Below, piece after piece: positions 44,959-56,068 of a DNA stretch of 64,000 nt. The notes below the pieces were generated by a model. That model worked only from the letters and a program-made list of their open reading frames with translations, ran no database searches and was not told the origin of the DNA. The position numbers were made by a program, and so were the translations under genes. The stretch comes from Paenibacillus graminis (lineage in GTDB: Bacteria; Bacillota; Bacilli; Paenibacillales; Paenibacillaceae): assembly GCF_000758705.1 (NCBI RefSeq), contig NZ_CP009287.1:7006001-7070000 (forward strand), read 5' to 3'. Within the stretch, counting starts at the first letter, position 1, and each line of letters starts with the position of its first letter.

Positions 44959-45654
44959 ATGTTAGAGTATCTGAAAGAAGAGGTATTCCAGGCCAATCTG
45001 GACCTGCCTAAACACGGGCTTGTCAAATATACGTGGGGCAATGTAAGCGCGGTTGACCGTGCAAGCCGCCTGTTCGTAATCAAACCGAGCGGCGTTCATT
45101 ATGACACAATGAAGCCCGGCGATATGGTGGTTGTGGATTTTGACGGCAATGTGGTTGAAGGCGATCTCAGACCTTCCTCTGATACGCCAACCCATGCCGT
45201 ACTGTACAAGCATTATGCAGAGATTGGCGGCATCGTGCATACGCACTCGACATGGGCGACAGTCTGGGCTCAGGCTGGTCTTGATGTTCCTGTCATGGGG
45301 ACTACGCATGCCGATACCTTCTATGGCTCCGTACCTTGTGCCCGCTTCCTGACCCAGGAGGAGATTGACCGCGGCTATGAAGCGGAAACGGGACGTGTCA
45401 TCATCGAAACCTTTGAGCAGCGGGGTCTGGACATTATGGCGGTTCCCGGTGTCTTGCTTAAGGGCCATGCTCCGTTTACCTGGGGCAAGGATGCCCATTC
45501 CGCAGTGATGAACAGTGTTGTGCTGGAGGAAGTCTCCAAGATGAACCTGTTTGCCAGGGAACTCAATCATTTTGCCGAAGAGCTGCCGCAGCGGATTCTG
45601 GATAAACACTACCTGCGGAAGCATGGTAAAGACGCTTACTACGGTCAGAAGTAG
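44959..45654 (+). CDS. araD: L-ribulose-5-phosphate 4-epimerase
   Basis: The class II aldolase-like fold is marked by VKYTWGNVSAVDR, FVIKPSGVHYD, the zinc-binding pair in GIVHTHSTWATVWAQ, FYGSVPC and the third histidine region LLKGHAPFTWGK. Length (231) is exactly that of AraD. It converts L-ribulose 5-phosphate to D-xylulose 5-phosphate, which enters the pentose-phosphate pathway. A GGAGGGAGT site sits at the end of araB. Confidence 0.97.
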   Translation: MLEYLKEEVFQANLDLPKHGLVKYTWGNVSAVDRASRLFVIKPSGVHYDTMKPGDMVVVDFDGNVVEGDLRPSSDTPTHAVLYKHYAEIGGIVHTHSTWATVWAQAGLDVPVMGTTHADTFYGSVPCARFLTQEEIDRGYEAETGRVIIETFEQRGLDIMAVPGVLLKGHAPFTWGKDAHSAVMNSVVLEEVSKMNLFARELNHFAEELPQRILDKHYLRKHGKDAYYGQK

Positions 45655-45708
45655 TTGAAATACATTGGACTTCCGAAATCATCATAATAAGAGAAGAGGA
45701 TGAGCATT

Positions 45709-47133
45709 ATGTCAACAGTAAGCGCCAAGCAATTCTGGTTTGTTGTAGGATCGCAGCATCTGTATGGAGAAGAAGCGTTGGGAGAAGTTAAGGCTCATGC
45801 GCAGGCGATGACCGATGCGCTCAATCACAGCGGTGTTCTGCCTTATCCGCTTGTACTGCAGGACCTGGCCGTCAGCGCGGACAAAATCACTTCTATCATG
45901 AAAGAAGTCAACTATCGTGACGAGGTTGCCGGCGTCATCACTTGGATGCACACCTTCTCCCCGGCAAAAATGTGGATTCGCGGAACGAAACTGTTGCAGA
46001 AGCCATTGCTTCATTTGGCAACCCAATACAATGAGAGCATTCCTTGGGCTACCATTGATATGGATTTCATGAACCTTAACCAGGCTGCCCATGGCGACCG
46101 CGAATACGGCTTCATCAATGCCCGTCTGAACAAGCAAAACAAAGTGGTAGTAGGCTACTGGGAGCGCGCCGAAGTGCAGAAGCAAATCGCAGCATGGATG
46201 GACGTTGCGGTTGCTTACAACGAGAGCTTCAGCATCAAGGTTGCCCGCTTTGGCGACAACATGCGCAACGTCGGTGTTACCGAAGGCGATAAGGTCGAAG
46301 CCCAGATTCAATTCGGCTGGACCGTTGATTACTATGGTATCGGCGACCTTGTGGAGTATGTGAAGGCTGTGAAGGAAGAAGAAATTGATGTGCTGTTCGC
46401 AGAATACGCAGAGCTGTATGACTTCGAGTATGGTTCGTACAGCAAGGATGCATGGGAAGCCAGCGTCAAAGTACAGGCCAGCTATGAAATCGCCCTGAAA
46501 CGCTTCCTGGATAAGGGCGGCTATAACGCCTTCACTTCGAACTTCGAAGACCTGCACGGCATGAAGCAGCTTCCGGGTCTTGCGGTTCAGCGCCTAATGG
46601 CACAAGGCTACGGCTTCGCCGGCGAAGGGGACTGGAAGACGGCGGCCCTGGACCGCCTGCTGAAAGTGATGAGCCATAACCAGAATACCGGCTTCATGGA
46701 AGATTACACTTACGAAATGGCAGCAGGCCAGGAAGCTATTCTGCAATCCCACATGCTTGAAGTTGATCCTTGTCTGGCCAGCAACAGGCCGAAGGTCGTT
46801 GTATCGCCGCTGGGCATTGGCGACCGTGAAGATCCGGCCCGGCTCGTATTTGACGGCAAAGCAGGAGAAGGCGTTGTTGTATCCATGGCCGACTTCGGCA
46901 CGCACTATAAGCTGCTAATCAACGAAGTGGAAGCCTTCGAACCGACGGTGCCGGCTCCGAAGCTTCCGGTAGCCCGTGTGTTGTGGAAGGTGAAGCCGAA
47001 CTTCCAGGATGGGGTCAAAGCCTGGATTGAGAACGGCGGCGGCCACCACACCGTTGTGTCCCTGAATCTGACAACCGACCAGATCGTTACTTATGCCAAG
47101 CTGGTTGGTCTGGAATATGTCGTTATCAAATAA
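45709..47133 (+). CDS. araA: L-arabinose isomerase
   Basis: [19 protein letters not shown] is the N-terminal signature of Ara[15 protein letters not shown], the catalytic [36 protein letters not shown] and the C-terminal GGGHHTVVS complete it. Two glutamates and two histidines for the Mn site lie in these segments. It isomerises L-arabinose to L-ribulose. The ATG at 45709 has AGAGG 9 bases upstream; the in-frame ATG at 45700 overlaps that site. It closes the araBDA operon, with a terminator after it. No arabinose transporter is in view. Confidence 0.97.
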   Translation: MSTVSAKQFWFVVGSQHLYGEEALGEVKAHAQAMTDALNHSGVLPYPLVLQDLAVSADKITSIMKEVNYRDEVAGVITWMHTFSPAKMWIRGTKLLQKPLLHLATQYNESIPWATIDMDFMNLNQAAHGDREYGFINARLNKQNKVVVGYWERAEVQKQIAAWMDVAVAYNESFSIKVARFGDNMRNVGVTEGDKVEAQIQFGWTVDYYGIGDLVEYVKAVKEEEIDVLFAEYAELYDFEYGSYSKDAWEASVKVQASYEIALKRFLDKGGYNAFTSNFEDLHGMKQLPGLAVQRLMAQGYGFAGEGDWKTAALDRLLKVMSHNQNTGFMEDYTYEMAAGQEAILQSHMLEVDPCLASNRPKVVVSPLGIGDREDPARLVFDGKAGEGVVVSMADFGTHYKLLINEVEAFEPTVPAPKLPVARVLWKVKPNFQDGVKAWIENGGGHHTVVSLNLTTDQIVTYAKLVGLEYVVIK

Positions 47134-47158
47134 TTAGAGAAGCGGCAGTTACATTTAA

Positions 47159-47193
47159 GGAGCGAATAGGCACTTGCTTATTCGCTCCTTTTT
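47159..47193 (+). terminator. Terminator of araBDA
   Basis: GGAGCGAATA (47159-47168) and TATTCGCTCC (47179-47188) pair over 10 bp and TTTTT follows. It is 25 bases after the araA stop. Confidence 0.92.
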
Positions 47194-47302
47194 GTGCCCG
47201 GGTGCATCCGGACATGGAAATGCAATACTTTTATCAATTATACGGTCTTAACGTCACAGCGCTGAAATAAACCCTCCTGCGAGCCATGCCGGTGAGCATG
47301 AC

Positions 47303-48031
47303 CTATTTTGCCCGGTGGACCGTCAGATTGACCCGATTGGTCTCACACATAAATGTGGAAAGATGAACCGGCTCATCATTTGCGTCAAAAGCAATTTTTA
47401 ATATCCGGAACAAGTTCGCCCCGATATCACATTCAAGAAATTTTGCATAATCTTTGGTCGCACCGATGACGTCAATGATCTTGTCATTGCTCACGATCTC
47501 GGTATGGTAATCCTCCGACAGAATCTTGTAAGTCGATTCTTTCATTGCGATCTTCTTTTCCAAATCCGGAAACCGGGTAAGTGAATAATGGGCAATATCA
47601 TAGAAAAGCGGGCGGTCATCTACATACATCAACCGTTCAAGCTCCAACACGGGGCTGCCTTCTTCAATAAGAAGATGCCCTGCCACCTCTTCAGACGCCG
47701 GGATGACTTCGCTTCGTAGTATCCGTGAGTTCGGAATCATGCCCAGCTGGTGGCTGAACTCTGAGAATCCGCTTACGGATAACAGTTCATTATGAAATTT
47801 ATTGGAGGTCACAAAGGTGCCTCTACGGGGAATTCGCGTCAGGGTTCCTTCCCGCACGAGCTCCTCAATCGCTTTCCTTATGGTAATTCGGCTTACACTA
47901 TAAGTATCACAGAGCTCTGCTTCCGTTGGAATCTGTTCATCCGGTTTGTATCGTCCGTTCTGGATATCGTTCTTCAACATTTGCCTGATCTGCATATACA
48001 GCGGCTGGGGGGTTGAAGGATTTAAGCTCAT
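47303..48031 (-). CDS. frlR: GntR/HutC-type regulator of the frl operon
   Basis: An N-terminal GntR winged helix (QPLYMQIRQMLKNDIQNGRYKPDEQIPTEAELCDTYSVSRITIRKAIEELVREGTLTRIPRRGTFV) is followed by a UTRA effector domain (HQLGMIPNSRILRSEVIPASEEVAGHL to the end). The position after frlD is that of FrlR in E. coli. The effector is probably a fructosamine or its 6-phosphate. The long frame starts at 48076, but its first codons coincide with a perfect palindrome (48051-48080), so the ATG at 48031, with AGGATG upstream, is preferred; 48052 is an alternative. Confidence 0.88.
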   Translation of the reverse strand: MSLNPSTPQPLYMQIRQMLKNDIQNGRYKPDEQIPTEAELCDTYSVSRITIRKAIEELVREGTLTRIPRRGTFVTSNKFHNELLSVSGFSEFSHQLGMIPNSRILRSEVIPASEEVAGHLLIEEGSPVLELERLMYVDDRPLFYDIAHYSLTRFPDLEKKIAMKESTYKILSEDYHTEIVSNDKIIDVIGATKDYAKFLECDIGANLFRILKIAFDANDEPVHLSTFMCETNRVNLTVHRAK

Positions 48032-48050
48032 GGCAAATTCATCCTTATTC

Positions 48051-48080
48051 ATCAATGTATAATATGTATTATACATTGAT
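48051..48080 (-). promoter_or_regulatory. 30-base perfect palindrome before frlR (candidate operator)
   Basis: ATCAATGTATAATA and TATTATACATTGAT flank a central TG as perfect complements of 14 bases each. It sits between the frlD stop (48093) and the frlR start, so FrlR binding would give autoregulation. The core TGTATAATA/TATTATACA has the look of HutC-type GntR sites. Confidence 0.65.
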
Positions 48081-48092
48081 GGTCACCTCCAG

Positions 48093-48875
48093 TCACCATG
48101 CGCCGAAATAACCTATCGTCTTTGCAGCTCTGTTTGCCCCAAGCTCTAGGCAGTTTTCGATAGAAAGCCCTTTCAACCGGCCGTAAATGAACCCGGCAAT
48201 GAAGGAATCCCCAGCTCCCATCGTATCCACGACGTTCACCTTACCCACGCCGTGCGGAAAGAATTGTTCCCCGTCGTAAGCAAGCGAACCGTTCTCTCCC
48301 AAGGTAGCCACGGCAAGCTGCGCTCCTCTTTGCTTGACCTCTACCAGGAGCTGGCGGATATAGTCATCATCCTGAGTGTACGAAAAGAATGGATAGTCTA
48401 CATAGGGCGTTAACGTCTGTACCCGCTCATCTTTCAACTGATCCGAGAAGTCAAAGGAAGTGATCAAGCCCTTTTCCCTAAAGAGAGAAAAGTACGGATC
48501 GGCATGGCCCCATATCCCCGAGTGGACAAGCTGATAATCTCCAGCAAAATCGAGCTCTTCTGCTGTAAGGAAAAACTGTGCCATAACTCCCTCTTCGTAA
48601 TCCCCGAACTTCCGGTCATTCTCTACCATCTCCACGTGGGTTACCGCCGTTTTTCCGTCCTTTTGTGAAATCCGGGAAGTATCCACGCCCTTGTCCTGAA
48701 TAGCCTGGATCATGATCTCCCCATAAATATCGGTGCCCACCCAGCCTAGATAGGCCGTCTTTGCACCCATTTCAGCTAAATAGACGGCCACATTCACCGG
48801 ATTGCCTCCAGGATAGGCTTTGCCGCTTGTTTGATAGACATCCATGCAGTTATCCCCGACTGTAATGATTCTCAT
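48093..48875 (-). CDS. frlD: Fructoselysine 6-kinase (PfkB family)
   Basis: The sequence follows E. coli FrlD closely from end to end: TVGDNCMDVYQTSGKAYPGGNPVNVAVY, KFGDYEEGVMAQF, HSGIWGHADPYF, SFDFSD, and the PfkB C-terminal signature VVDTMGAGDSFIAGF with the catalytic aspartate. It ends AKTIGYFGAW, as FrlD does. It phosphorylates fructoselysine (or a related fructosamine) at C6 so that FrlB can cleave it. It follows frlB after about 95 bases and precedes frlR. Confidence 0.93.
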   Translation of the reverse strand: MRIITVGDNCMDVYQTSGKAYPGGNPVNVAVYLAEMGAKTAYLGWVGTDIYGEIMIQAIQDKGVDTSRISQKDGKTAVTHVEMVENDRKFGDYEEGVMAQFFLTAEELDFAGDYQLVHSGIWGHADPYFSLFREKGLITSFDFSDQLKDERVQTLTPYVDYPFFSYTQDDDYIRQLLVEVKQRGAQLAVATLGENGSLAYDGEQFFPHGVGKVNVVDTMGAGDSFIAGFIYGRLKGLSIENCLELGANRAAKTIGYFGAW

Positions 48876-48970
48876 CTTGCTCCCGCCTTCCCTGCTATTA
48901 AAGAATGAGCACTACGAAGTAGTGCTCAAATCAAATGCATCGATATAGAATGAACTAAAGACTTCGTATC

Positions 48971-49984
48971 TTAATATTCCATTTGGCGGTAGTATCTTCT
49001 AAGGGTTAACGGATGATTTCTCTCACGCTCCAGGTAGGCGCTGATACGGCTTAGAACAGACCAGTTGATACTTACAGCAAAATGCTTTCTGAACTCCTCG
49101 CTGATGCCTTCCATGGCAAAGTCTTTGGTATCAATAAGGGTCAGCTTCTTCGTAATCTTCTCGGCAAATCTCTCTACCCGGTCCATCAGCGGTCTTGTCT
49201 CATCTTCGCCTTTCAACAGAATAACACTGGTATCTTCAACCACAAGCTCAAGCGTACCATGGAAGAATTCCGCCGCATGAATGGACTTCGCATGAATCCA
49301 TTGCATTTCTTCCAGGATACACATCGCGTAGGAGTACGTATTCCCCCACAGGTTGCCGGAGCCAACCATCATGTGATAGTCCGTATCTTTATGTTCTTTT
49401 GCAAAAGCTTCTGCTTTAGGGTCAAAGGTCTTGACTGCGTCCAGAATCGCACGCGGCAATAAGGCAACTTCCTTCGTGAACTGCTCATACTGAGGGAACT
49501 CATTGTTGTTATACATGAACCGGAACACAACCATGTACAGGAGCATGAAGAATGTATCGAAGGAATGTTTCTCCGAGCCGGTTGTGATGCAGTGATCTAC
49601 AATTTTGGTTAATGGAGTATCCCTTTCTGCCACAAGTGCAATCGTAGTCGCTCCCCGTTCCTTACAGAACCCGGCTGCCGCAACGGTCTCCTGCGTGGTT
49701 CCCGACACAGATGTAAAAATACATACGGAATCCTTACTGAAATGTCTGTTGTTCATTACCATAAATTCAGCAGCAATCTCGGCATGCACATCAATGGTCG
49801 AGCTTGATTTCAGAATATACTCATAGGGATACATCATCGCAATTGTGCCACCCGCACCAATCAGAAAAATATTGCTGTACCCTTTCTTGGCAATCCCGTC
49901 TACAATCTCTTCAATTTGTCCTCTAAAGCCCAGGCCCTCTTGTTCCACAAGCTTAAGGAATAACTGTTCGTCAAAATTCAACAT
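48971..49984 (-). CDS. frlB: Fructoselysine-6-phosphate deglycase (SIS domain)
   Basis: Two SIS domains are seen, as in GlmS-like isomerases (FLIGAGGTIAMMYPYEYIL; FTSVSGTTQETV; later MVGSGNLWGNTYSYAMCILEEMQWIHAKSIHAAEFFHGTLELV). The C-terminus LRRYYRQMEY resembles the end of E. coli FrlB. The enzyme splits the phosphorylated Amadori compound to glucose 6-phosphate and the free amine (lysine). A promoter of its own precedes it (50053-50081). AGGGAGGCAATG lies before the start. Confidence 0.92.
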   Translation of the reverse strand: MLNFDEQLFLKLVEQEGLGFRGQIEEIVDGIAKKGYSNIFLIGAGGTIAMMYPYEYILKSSSTIDVHAEIAAEFMVMNNRHFSKDSVCIFTSVSGTTQETVAAAGFCKERGATTIALVAERDTPLTKIVDHCITTGSEKHSFDTFFMLLYMVVFRFMYNNNEFPQYEQFTKEVALLPRAILDAVKTFDPKAEAFAKEHKDTDYHMMVGSGNLWGNTYSYAMCILEEMQWIHAKSIHAAEFFHGTLELVVEDTSVILLKGEDETRPLMDRVERFAEKITKKLTLIDTKDFAMEGISEEFRKHFAVSINWSVLSRISAYLERERNHPLTLRRYYRQMEY

Positions 49985-50040
49985 TTACATTGCCTCCCTA
50001 TACTGGAGCGGTTACTCTCCAATATCATCCAATTTTATTT

Positions 50041-50081
50041 GTTATATAAAGTAGTATAACTAGACAGTACAATTTAAACAA
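50041..50081 (-). promoter_or_regulatory. Promoter and dyad operator upstream of frlB
   Basis: On the minus strand TTGTTT (50076-50081) and TATACT (50053-50058) are 17 bases apart. The dyad GTTATACTACTTTATATAAC (50041-50060) covers the -10. An element with 15 of 20 identical bases has the same position relative to the -10 of the frlC promoter. This suggests a shared repressor site, probably for FrlR. Confidence 0.6.
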
Positions 50082-50136
50082 CTTTTTTGTAAATCGAAGC
50101 AGCGGGTCAGAGCCGGCTCCCTTCATTTCATCCGGG

Positions 50137-52324
<2,188 letters not shown>

Positions 52325-52342
52325 TTGCTTCACCCCCTTTCA

Positions 52343-52356
52343 TGTAAGCGCTTTTA
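52343..52356 (-). promoter_or_regulatory. cre box (CcpA site)
   Basis: TGTAAGCGCTTTTA fits the catabolite-responsive element TGWAANCGNTNWCA except near its end. It lies just downstream of the frlC promoter, where CcpA acts as a block, so the operon should be shut off by preferred sugars. Confidence 0.75.
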
Positions 52357-52359
52357 ATT

Positions 52360-52400
52360 GTTATGTCTTGTATTATAACTAAGGGTTACAAAAAATTCAA
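52360..52400 (-). promoter_or_regulatory. frlC promoter with dyad operator
   Basis: TTGAAT (52395-52400) and TATAAT (52372-52377), minus strand, have a 17-base spacer. The dyad GTTATAATACAAGACATAAC (52360-52379) overlaps the -10 exactly as the related element does before frlB. Confidence 0.75.
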
Positions 52401-52423
52401 TGCCTTTTTGAAAATAAAAAAAA

Positions 52424-52486
52424 GCTCCGATAGGAGCAAAAAAAAAGCAAGCCACAACGAGTAAATTTGCTCGTCTGGCCTGCTTT
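52424..52486. terminator. Two adjacent terminator-like hairpins with no gene ending into them
   Basis: GCTCC/GGAGC (52424-52437) is flanked by A- and T-runs. AAAAGCA (from 52443) pairs with TGCTTTT (to 52486), with GCCA/TGGC and ACGAG/CTCGT arms inside. They lie upstream of the frlC promoter; the next plus-strand gene starts only at 52641. The interval 52487-52640 holds no other clear signal. Confidence 0.6.
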
Positions 52487-52640
52487 TGTTGTCTGTTTAA
52501 GGGTGGATTTGTTCATAGAGGAATGGTAAATTATCCTATGTTATGTACCTCGGAGTGTTCGTGTCCGGTATATGTTATTGGGATAACGCGCAAGTTGGAA
52601 TTTATACGTTTAGGCTCATACTATTTGGGAGGGTGTATGC

Positions 52641-53453
52641 ATGGACAAAAATTCTGTTTATAGAACAAATATTATAGGCGCTGGCGAGGTTGGGGTCGCC
52701 CGCTCGGTCGACATGAATAAGAATGTTATTCATACAACAAACAGCTTATTTTGGGATACAAAAGGAAATGATGTTTTAGGAGCAACCGCTCTTCCTTTGT
52801 ATGGAGCATTTGTCTCAGAAGAAAAATGCCAGCTTTTTGGCGATGTTTCAGGAAAAAAGATGCTGGAGATCGGCTGTGGAAGCGGTCAATCATTGCAATA
52901 TCTGGGGGAACGGAAAGCATCTGAACTATGGGGTGTGGATATATCGGAAAACCAAATCGAAAAAACAAGGCAATATTTGACGGCGTCCGGTCTTTCAGCA
53001 AATTTAATCTGTTCTCCCATGGAAGAAAAATGTGGCATCCCAGAGGATTATTTTGACTTTGTTTATTCGATTTATGCGATAGGCTGGACAACCGACCTTG
53101 AGGGTACTTTTTGCCAGATTGCTTCTTACCTAAAAAAAGACGGCGCATTTATTTTCAGCTGGTCCCACCCTATACATAAATGTGTCGTTGCAGAAAATAA
53201 TATGCTTATATTTAAAAAATGTTATTTCGATGAATCCTGGTATTCGGTATCTCTTGATGAAAGTACACTAACCTTATCGGACCGTAAACTATCAACCTAT
53301 GTGAACGCACTCTCAAAAGCGGGATTTGTCATTGAGCAAATGATGGAGCAATCTGATGATGAAATTATGCAATCACGGGACGATAACAGTGATTTTGCCA
53401 AAAAAGCAAAGATGCTTCCTGTAACTTTTGTAATTAAGGCAAGAAAACTATAA
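52641..53453 (+). CDS. Class I SAM-dependent methyltransferase
   Basis: The SAM-binding motif I is MLEIGCGSGQSLQYL, followed by GVDISENQIEKTRQYL, and motif IV-like FDFVYSIYAIGWTTD. A C-terminal HPIHKCV and LSKAGFVIEQMMEQSDDE are typical of the Methyltransf_11 group of small-molecule methylases. The first 19-24 residues precede the usual start (MNKNVIHTTNSLFWDT), but GGGAGGGTG before ATG 52641 supports this longer form. Substrate unknown. It stands alone on the plus strand beside the accessory region. Confidence 0.85.
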   Translation: MDKNSVYRTNIIGAGEVGVARSVDMNKNVIHTTNSLFWDTKGNDVLGATALPLYGAFVSEEKCQLFGDVSGKKMLEIGCGSGQSLQYLGERKASELWGVDISENQIEKTRQYLTASGLSANLICSPMEEKCGIPEDYFDFVYSIYAIGWTTDLEGTFCQIASYLKKDGAFIFSWSHPIHKCVVAENNMLIFKKCYFDESWYSVSLDESTLTLSDRKLSTYVNALSKAGFVIEQMMEQSDDEIMQSRDDNSDFAKKAKMLPVTFVIKARKL

Positions 53454-53477
53454 GGGTGCAGTGAGGAGCCAATTTCC

Positions 53478-53676
53478 ATGAACGATCCACCCTATATCAT
53501 TAAGCCAATTATGGGTAAAACCATAAAGCGATACGTATCAAGCAAGTCGTTATACCGCAGCAAAGACATCCATAGAGCGGTTTGAGGCACCTGGACACGG
53601 ACGAGTCTTAGGTGAAGTGACGCAAAAACAGGCTGATTTGTATCGAGAGCTCGGAGTAGAACCTCCCTCGTTATGA
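53478..53676 (+). pseudogene. Decayed coding remnant, family not recognised
   Basis: One short frame begins at ATG 53478 (MNDPPYIIKPIMGK...) and stops at 53585. A second frame, shifted, is open from 53527 to a TGA at 53674-53676 and reads ...TSIERFEAPGHGRVLGEV and TQKQADLYRELGVEPPSL. The second reads like the C-terminal end of a real protein. A frameshift joining the two would give one product. It may be a transposase end; this is a guess from its setting. Confidence 0.3.
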
Positions 53677-53746
53677 ATTCCGGGAACTAGGTTGTTTTCA
53701 TTAGATTAAGTAGATTAAGTCGTTTGCAGAGCTAGCGGAAAGAACA

Positions 53747-53798
53747 AAAAACGGGTCAACAGCGTCAAGTAATACCCAACGCCATGACCCATTTTTTC
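53747..53798. terminator. Bidirectional terminator at the right end of the remnant
   Basis: GGGTCA (53754-53759) and TGACCC (53786-53791) pair, with CGT/ACG inside and A- and T-runs on the two sides. It also lies downstream of the minus-strand acetyltransferase that ends at 53922 and may serve that operon. The rest of 53677-53921 shows nothing that I can name. Confidence 0.65.
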
Positions 53799-53921
53799 CA
53801 TTGTGTAAGAACTCCCCCAACCCGAGCCGGGTAAACCCAATATATTACGAATATTTCGCCCTATTTTGTGGTGCGGTTCTCCGTTTCATATGCTATGAGG
53901 GTTTCATTGGAATTTATTATC

Positions 53922-54350
53922 CTATGAACAACTTTTATATATATAATATGTTGTAGTTTTAGACGATTTTGATTCCCTAGTAAATCCATGTTTTTCATAA
54001 AACTTCTGTGCTATATTATTCTGATTATCTACTTCTAATCTAACATAACTTAAACAATTCTTTTTACAATATTCAAGTGCCTTGTTTAATAGCTGTATTC
54101 CTAACTTATTTCTTCGTTCAGTTCTTTTAGTTGCGATAAGGGTTATATATACTTCTTTTTCATTTACATAAAATGAAATAAATCCCACTACCTCATCATT
54201 ACGATTTATAGTATATGTTATTGCAAATGTACTAATTTTTTTTGCATACTCTTCAAGGGATCCAACCTTTTCCGAAACTTGAGGATTAAAGCAATCGTTA
54301 AATGTATGTAATACATCTAAAATCTCACTATAAGAAATCAATTTACTCAT
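53922..54350 (-). CDS. GNAT family N-acetyltransferase
   Basis: A single GNAT domain is seen: VVGFISFYVNEKEVYITLIATKRTERRNKLGIQLLNKALEYCKKN (acetyl-CoA loop RRNKLGIQLL) and LEVDNQNNIAQKFYEKHGFT near the end. The frame is open up to 54419, which would overlap the upstream methyltransferase gene by 49 bases; the ATG at 54350, with AGGA 7 bases ahead, removes the overlap and is preferred. As the last gene of the AT-rich glycan cluster it may N-acetylate the amino sugar made by the DegT enzyme. Confidence 0.8.
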   Translation of the reverse strand: MSKLISYSEILDVLHTFNDCFNPQVSEKVGSLEEYAKKISTFAITYTINRNDEVVGFISFYVNEKEVYITLIATKRTERRNKLGIQLLNKALEYCKKNCLSYVRLEVDNQNNIAQKFYEKHGFTRESKSSKTTTYYIYKSCS

Positions 54351-54370
54351 TTCTAATCCTACTGAATCCT

Positions 54371-55120
54371 CTATGACTGATTTCCACCTTTCATGCATAC
54401 AAAAAAGATTGATGAACATAAGTCTGGATACTTCTTCCCTAGCTCATAACACCCATCAAGATATTCCTTAGAAACGATATCTGTTCTCAATAACTGATCC
54501 CACTGGAAATTTGCTAAAGCTTTAAAAAATATTCCAGATGAGTGAATTATTTTTAGGCCTGATTGCTGAATGTCGTTCTGTAGTGTTTCTAGAGTGTAGG
54601 TCACTCGATGTCCATGTTCTTCTTCTGCTTTTGTTATAGATTCACAGCTTGGTATAATCCCCATATTAACTGCAATTTGTCTTGATGCTGCATTAGCATT
54701 AGGACATGCTATAAAAATCACTCCCTTGTCACTTAGCCATTCATCATTAATCTTTTTAAGTAATCCTATACGATCATCTATATGTTCTAACACATGAGTT
54801 AAAAATATATTATCATACTTTTCCTGAAGCTTGACTCCTTCAAAAACATCATGAATAAAATTTATCTCAGCTTCAACGTCATCTAGGCTCATTTTCGCCA
54901 CATTAATTGCATCCTCTGATGCCTCAACACAAGTAATATTATCGAAAATAGTACTTAAACGCTTAGTAAGTGCTCCCTGATAACAACCTAATTCTAAAGC
55001 ATTTCCACTTGCCATGTATGACTCAAAAGACTTTATCATATAGGGATGCATTATATCAAAATCAAAATTGTAAGCATATTGTCTACTATTGTCTTGTAAT
55101 TCCTTATTATAATCTCTCAT
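54371..55120 (-). CDS. Class I SAM-dependent methyltransferase (Methyltransf_23-like)
   Basis: Motif I is ALELGCYQGALTKRL, then ITCVEASEDAINVAK and IFLTHVLEHIDDRIGLLKKI, with FIACPNANAASRQIAV after it. This pattern is common in methyltransferases of surface-glycan clusters that methylate sugars or sugar nucleotides. It is directly preceded by the propeller protein (stop-to-start gap near zero) and belongs to the same operon. AT-rich codon use contrasts with the rest of the window. Confidence 0.85.
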   Translation of the reverse strand: MRDYNKELQDNSRQYAYNFDFDIMHPYMIKSFESYMASGNALELGCYQGALTKRLSTIFDNITCVEASEDAINVAKMSLDDVEAEINFIHDVFEGVKLQEKYDNIFLTHVLEHIDDRIGLLKKINDEWLSDKGVIFIACPNANAASRQIAVNMGIIPSCESITKAEEEHGHRVTYTLETLQNDIQQSGLKIIHSSGIFFKALANFQWDQLLRTDIVSKEYLDGCYELGKKYPDLCSSIFFVCMKGGNQS

Positions 55121-56068
55121 CTAATCCTCCACTAACTCTAGAATACCAAATCCAGTCTTGCCAAAATCATTTCCGTTATATAGCATATATAATGTCCCTC
55201 CCATTTCAAATACATTAGGATAGCATTGCATTCCACTATCCCATCCTGTTTCAGGTAGCCTTATTCCTGCGATTTCATCTGCTCTAGTCCAATTAACAAG
55301 GTCGTCAGAATATGCATATCCAATGCGATAGCTCTTTTCCCTATTCTTTCTAAAATCAGTTGCATACCTATAACAAAAGAACATATGGTATCTATTTTTA
55401 AAGAACACGACACTAGGAAGGGCTTGGCATTCTAATTGAATTTTTTCACTAATAATTTGCCGTCCCTCTCGTTCCCAATCTAGGCCATTATTAGAAACAG
55501 CATGACCAATTTTATAAACTCTATCTGGTTCATTCTGGCCTGGGAACTGTATCCATTGAGTTCCATAAATATACCACATATGAAATAAACCATTGAAATA
55601 TCTGACAAAACCATCAATGACGAGAAACGGCTCTTCTAGGGAACTCGTTAAAACGGGTCCATTTCCGACTCGCTTAAATGTTTTTCCACCATCATTTGAT
55701 ATTGTTAACCCAATACCGGTATCCGTTGAAACAGAGACTCTACGAGACCAACCACTTGTGTAGCCATAAATTTTTCCTTCATACTTAAATGGACTAAACG
55801 GAAATACTCCATGCTCATCAAAACACCCTAATTCTCCATTTGCCAAAACTGATGTCGATAGGTTCAATATCTTTGAAAATGTTTTATCTATATCAATAAA
55901 AGCTACTTCACTAATATATTTTTGCCGTTCATCAATTTTGCAAAATGAAAAATAAACTCTTAAATACGTATCATAAACCACAGCTTGCGGAGATTTCGCA
56001 AAATTTAATCCATACTCCTGAGGATCAAATATTAATCCATCCTTTGGCCCTACTCGATGCCATTTCAT
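55121..56068 (-). CDS. Five-bladed beta-propeller glycosidase-fold protein, copy 2
   Basis: The chain has blade-like repeats with GH32/GH43-type features: VVYDTYLRVYFSFCKIDERQKYISEVAFIDID, HGVFPFSPFKYEGKIYGYTSGW, GIGLTISNDGGKTFKRVGNGPVL, EEPFLVIDGFVRYFNGLFHMWYIYG, and RYHMFFCYRYATDFRKNREKSYRIGYAYSDDLVNWTRAD. A paralogue is encoded just upstream (56065-57042) and overlaps its start by 4 bases. Such proteins occur in surface-polysaccharide clusters, where hydrolase or transferase activity is unproven. Confidence 0.75.
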   Translation of the reverse strand: MKWHRVGPKDGLIFDPQEYGLNFAKSPQAVVYDTYLRVYFSFCKIDERQKYISEVAFIDIDKTFSKILNLSTSVLANGELGCFDEHGVFPFSPFKYEGKIYGYTSGWSRRVSVSTDTGIGLTISNDGGKTFKRVGNGPVLTSSLEEPFLVIDGFVRYFNGLFHMWYIYGTQWIQFPGQNEPDRVYKIGHAVSNNGLDWEREGRQIISEKIQLECQALPSVVFFKNRYHMFFCYRYATDFRKNREKSYRIGYAYSDDLVNWTRADEIAGIRLPETGWDSGMQCYPNVFEMGGTLYMLYNGNDFGKTGFGILELVED

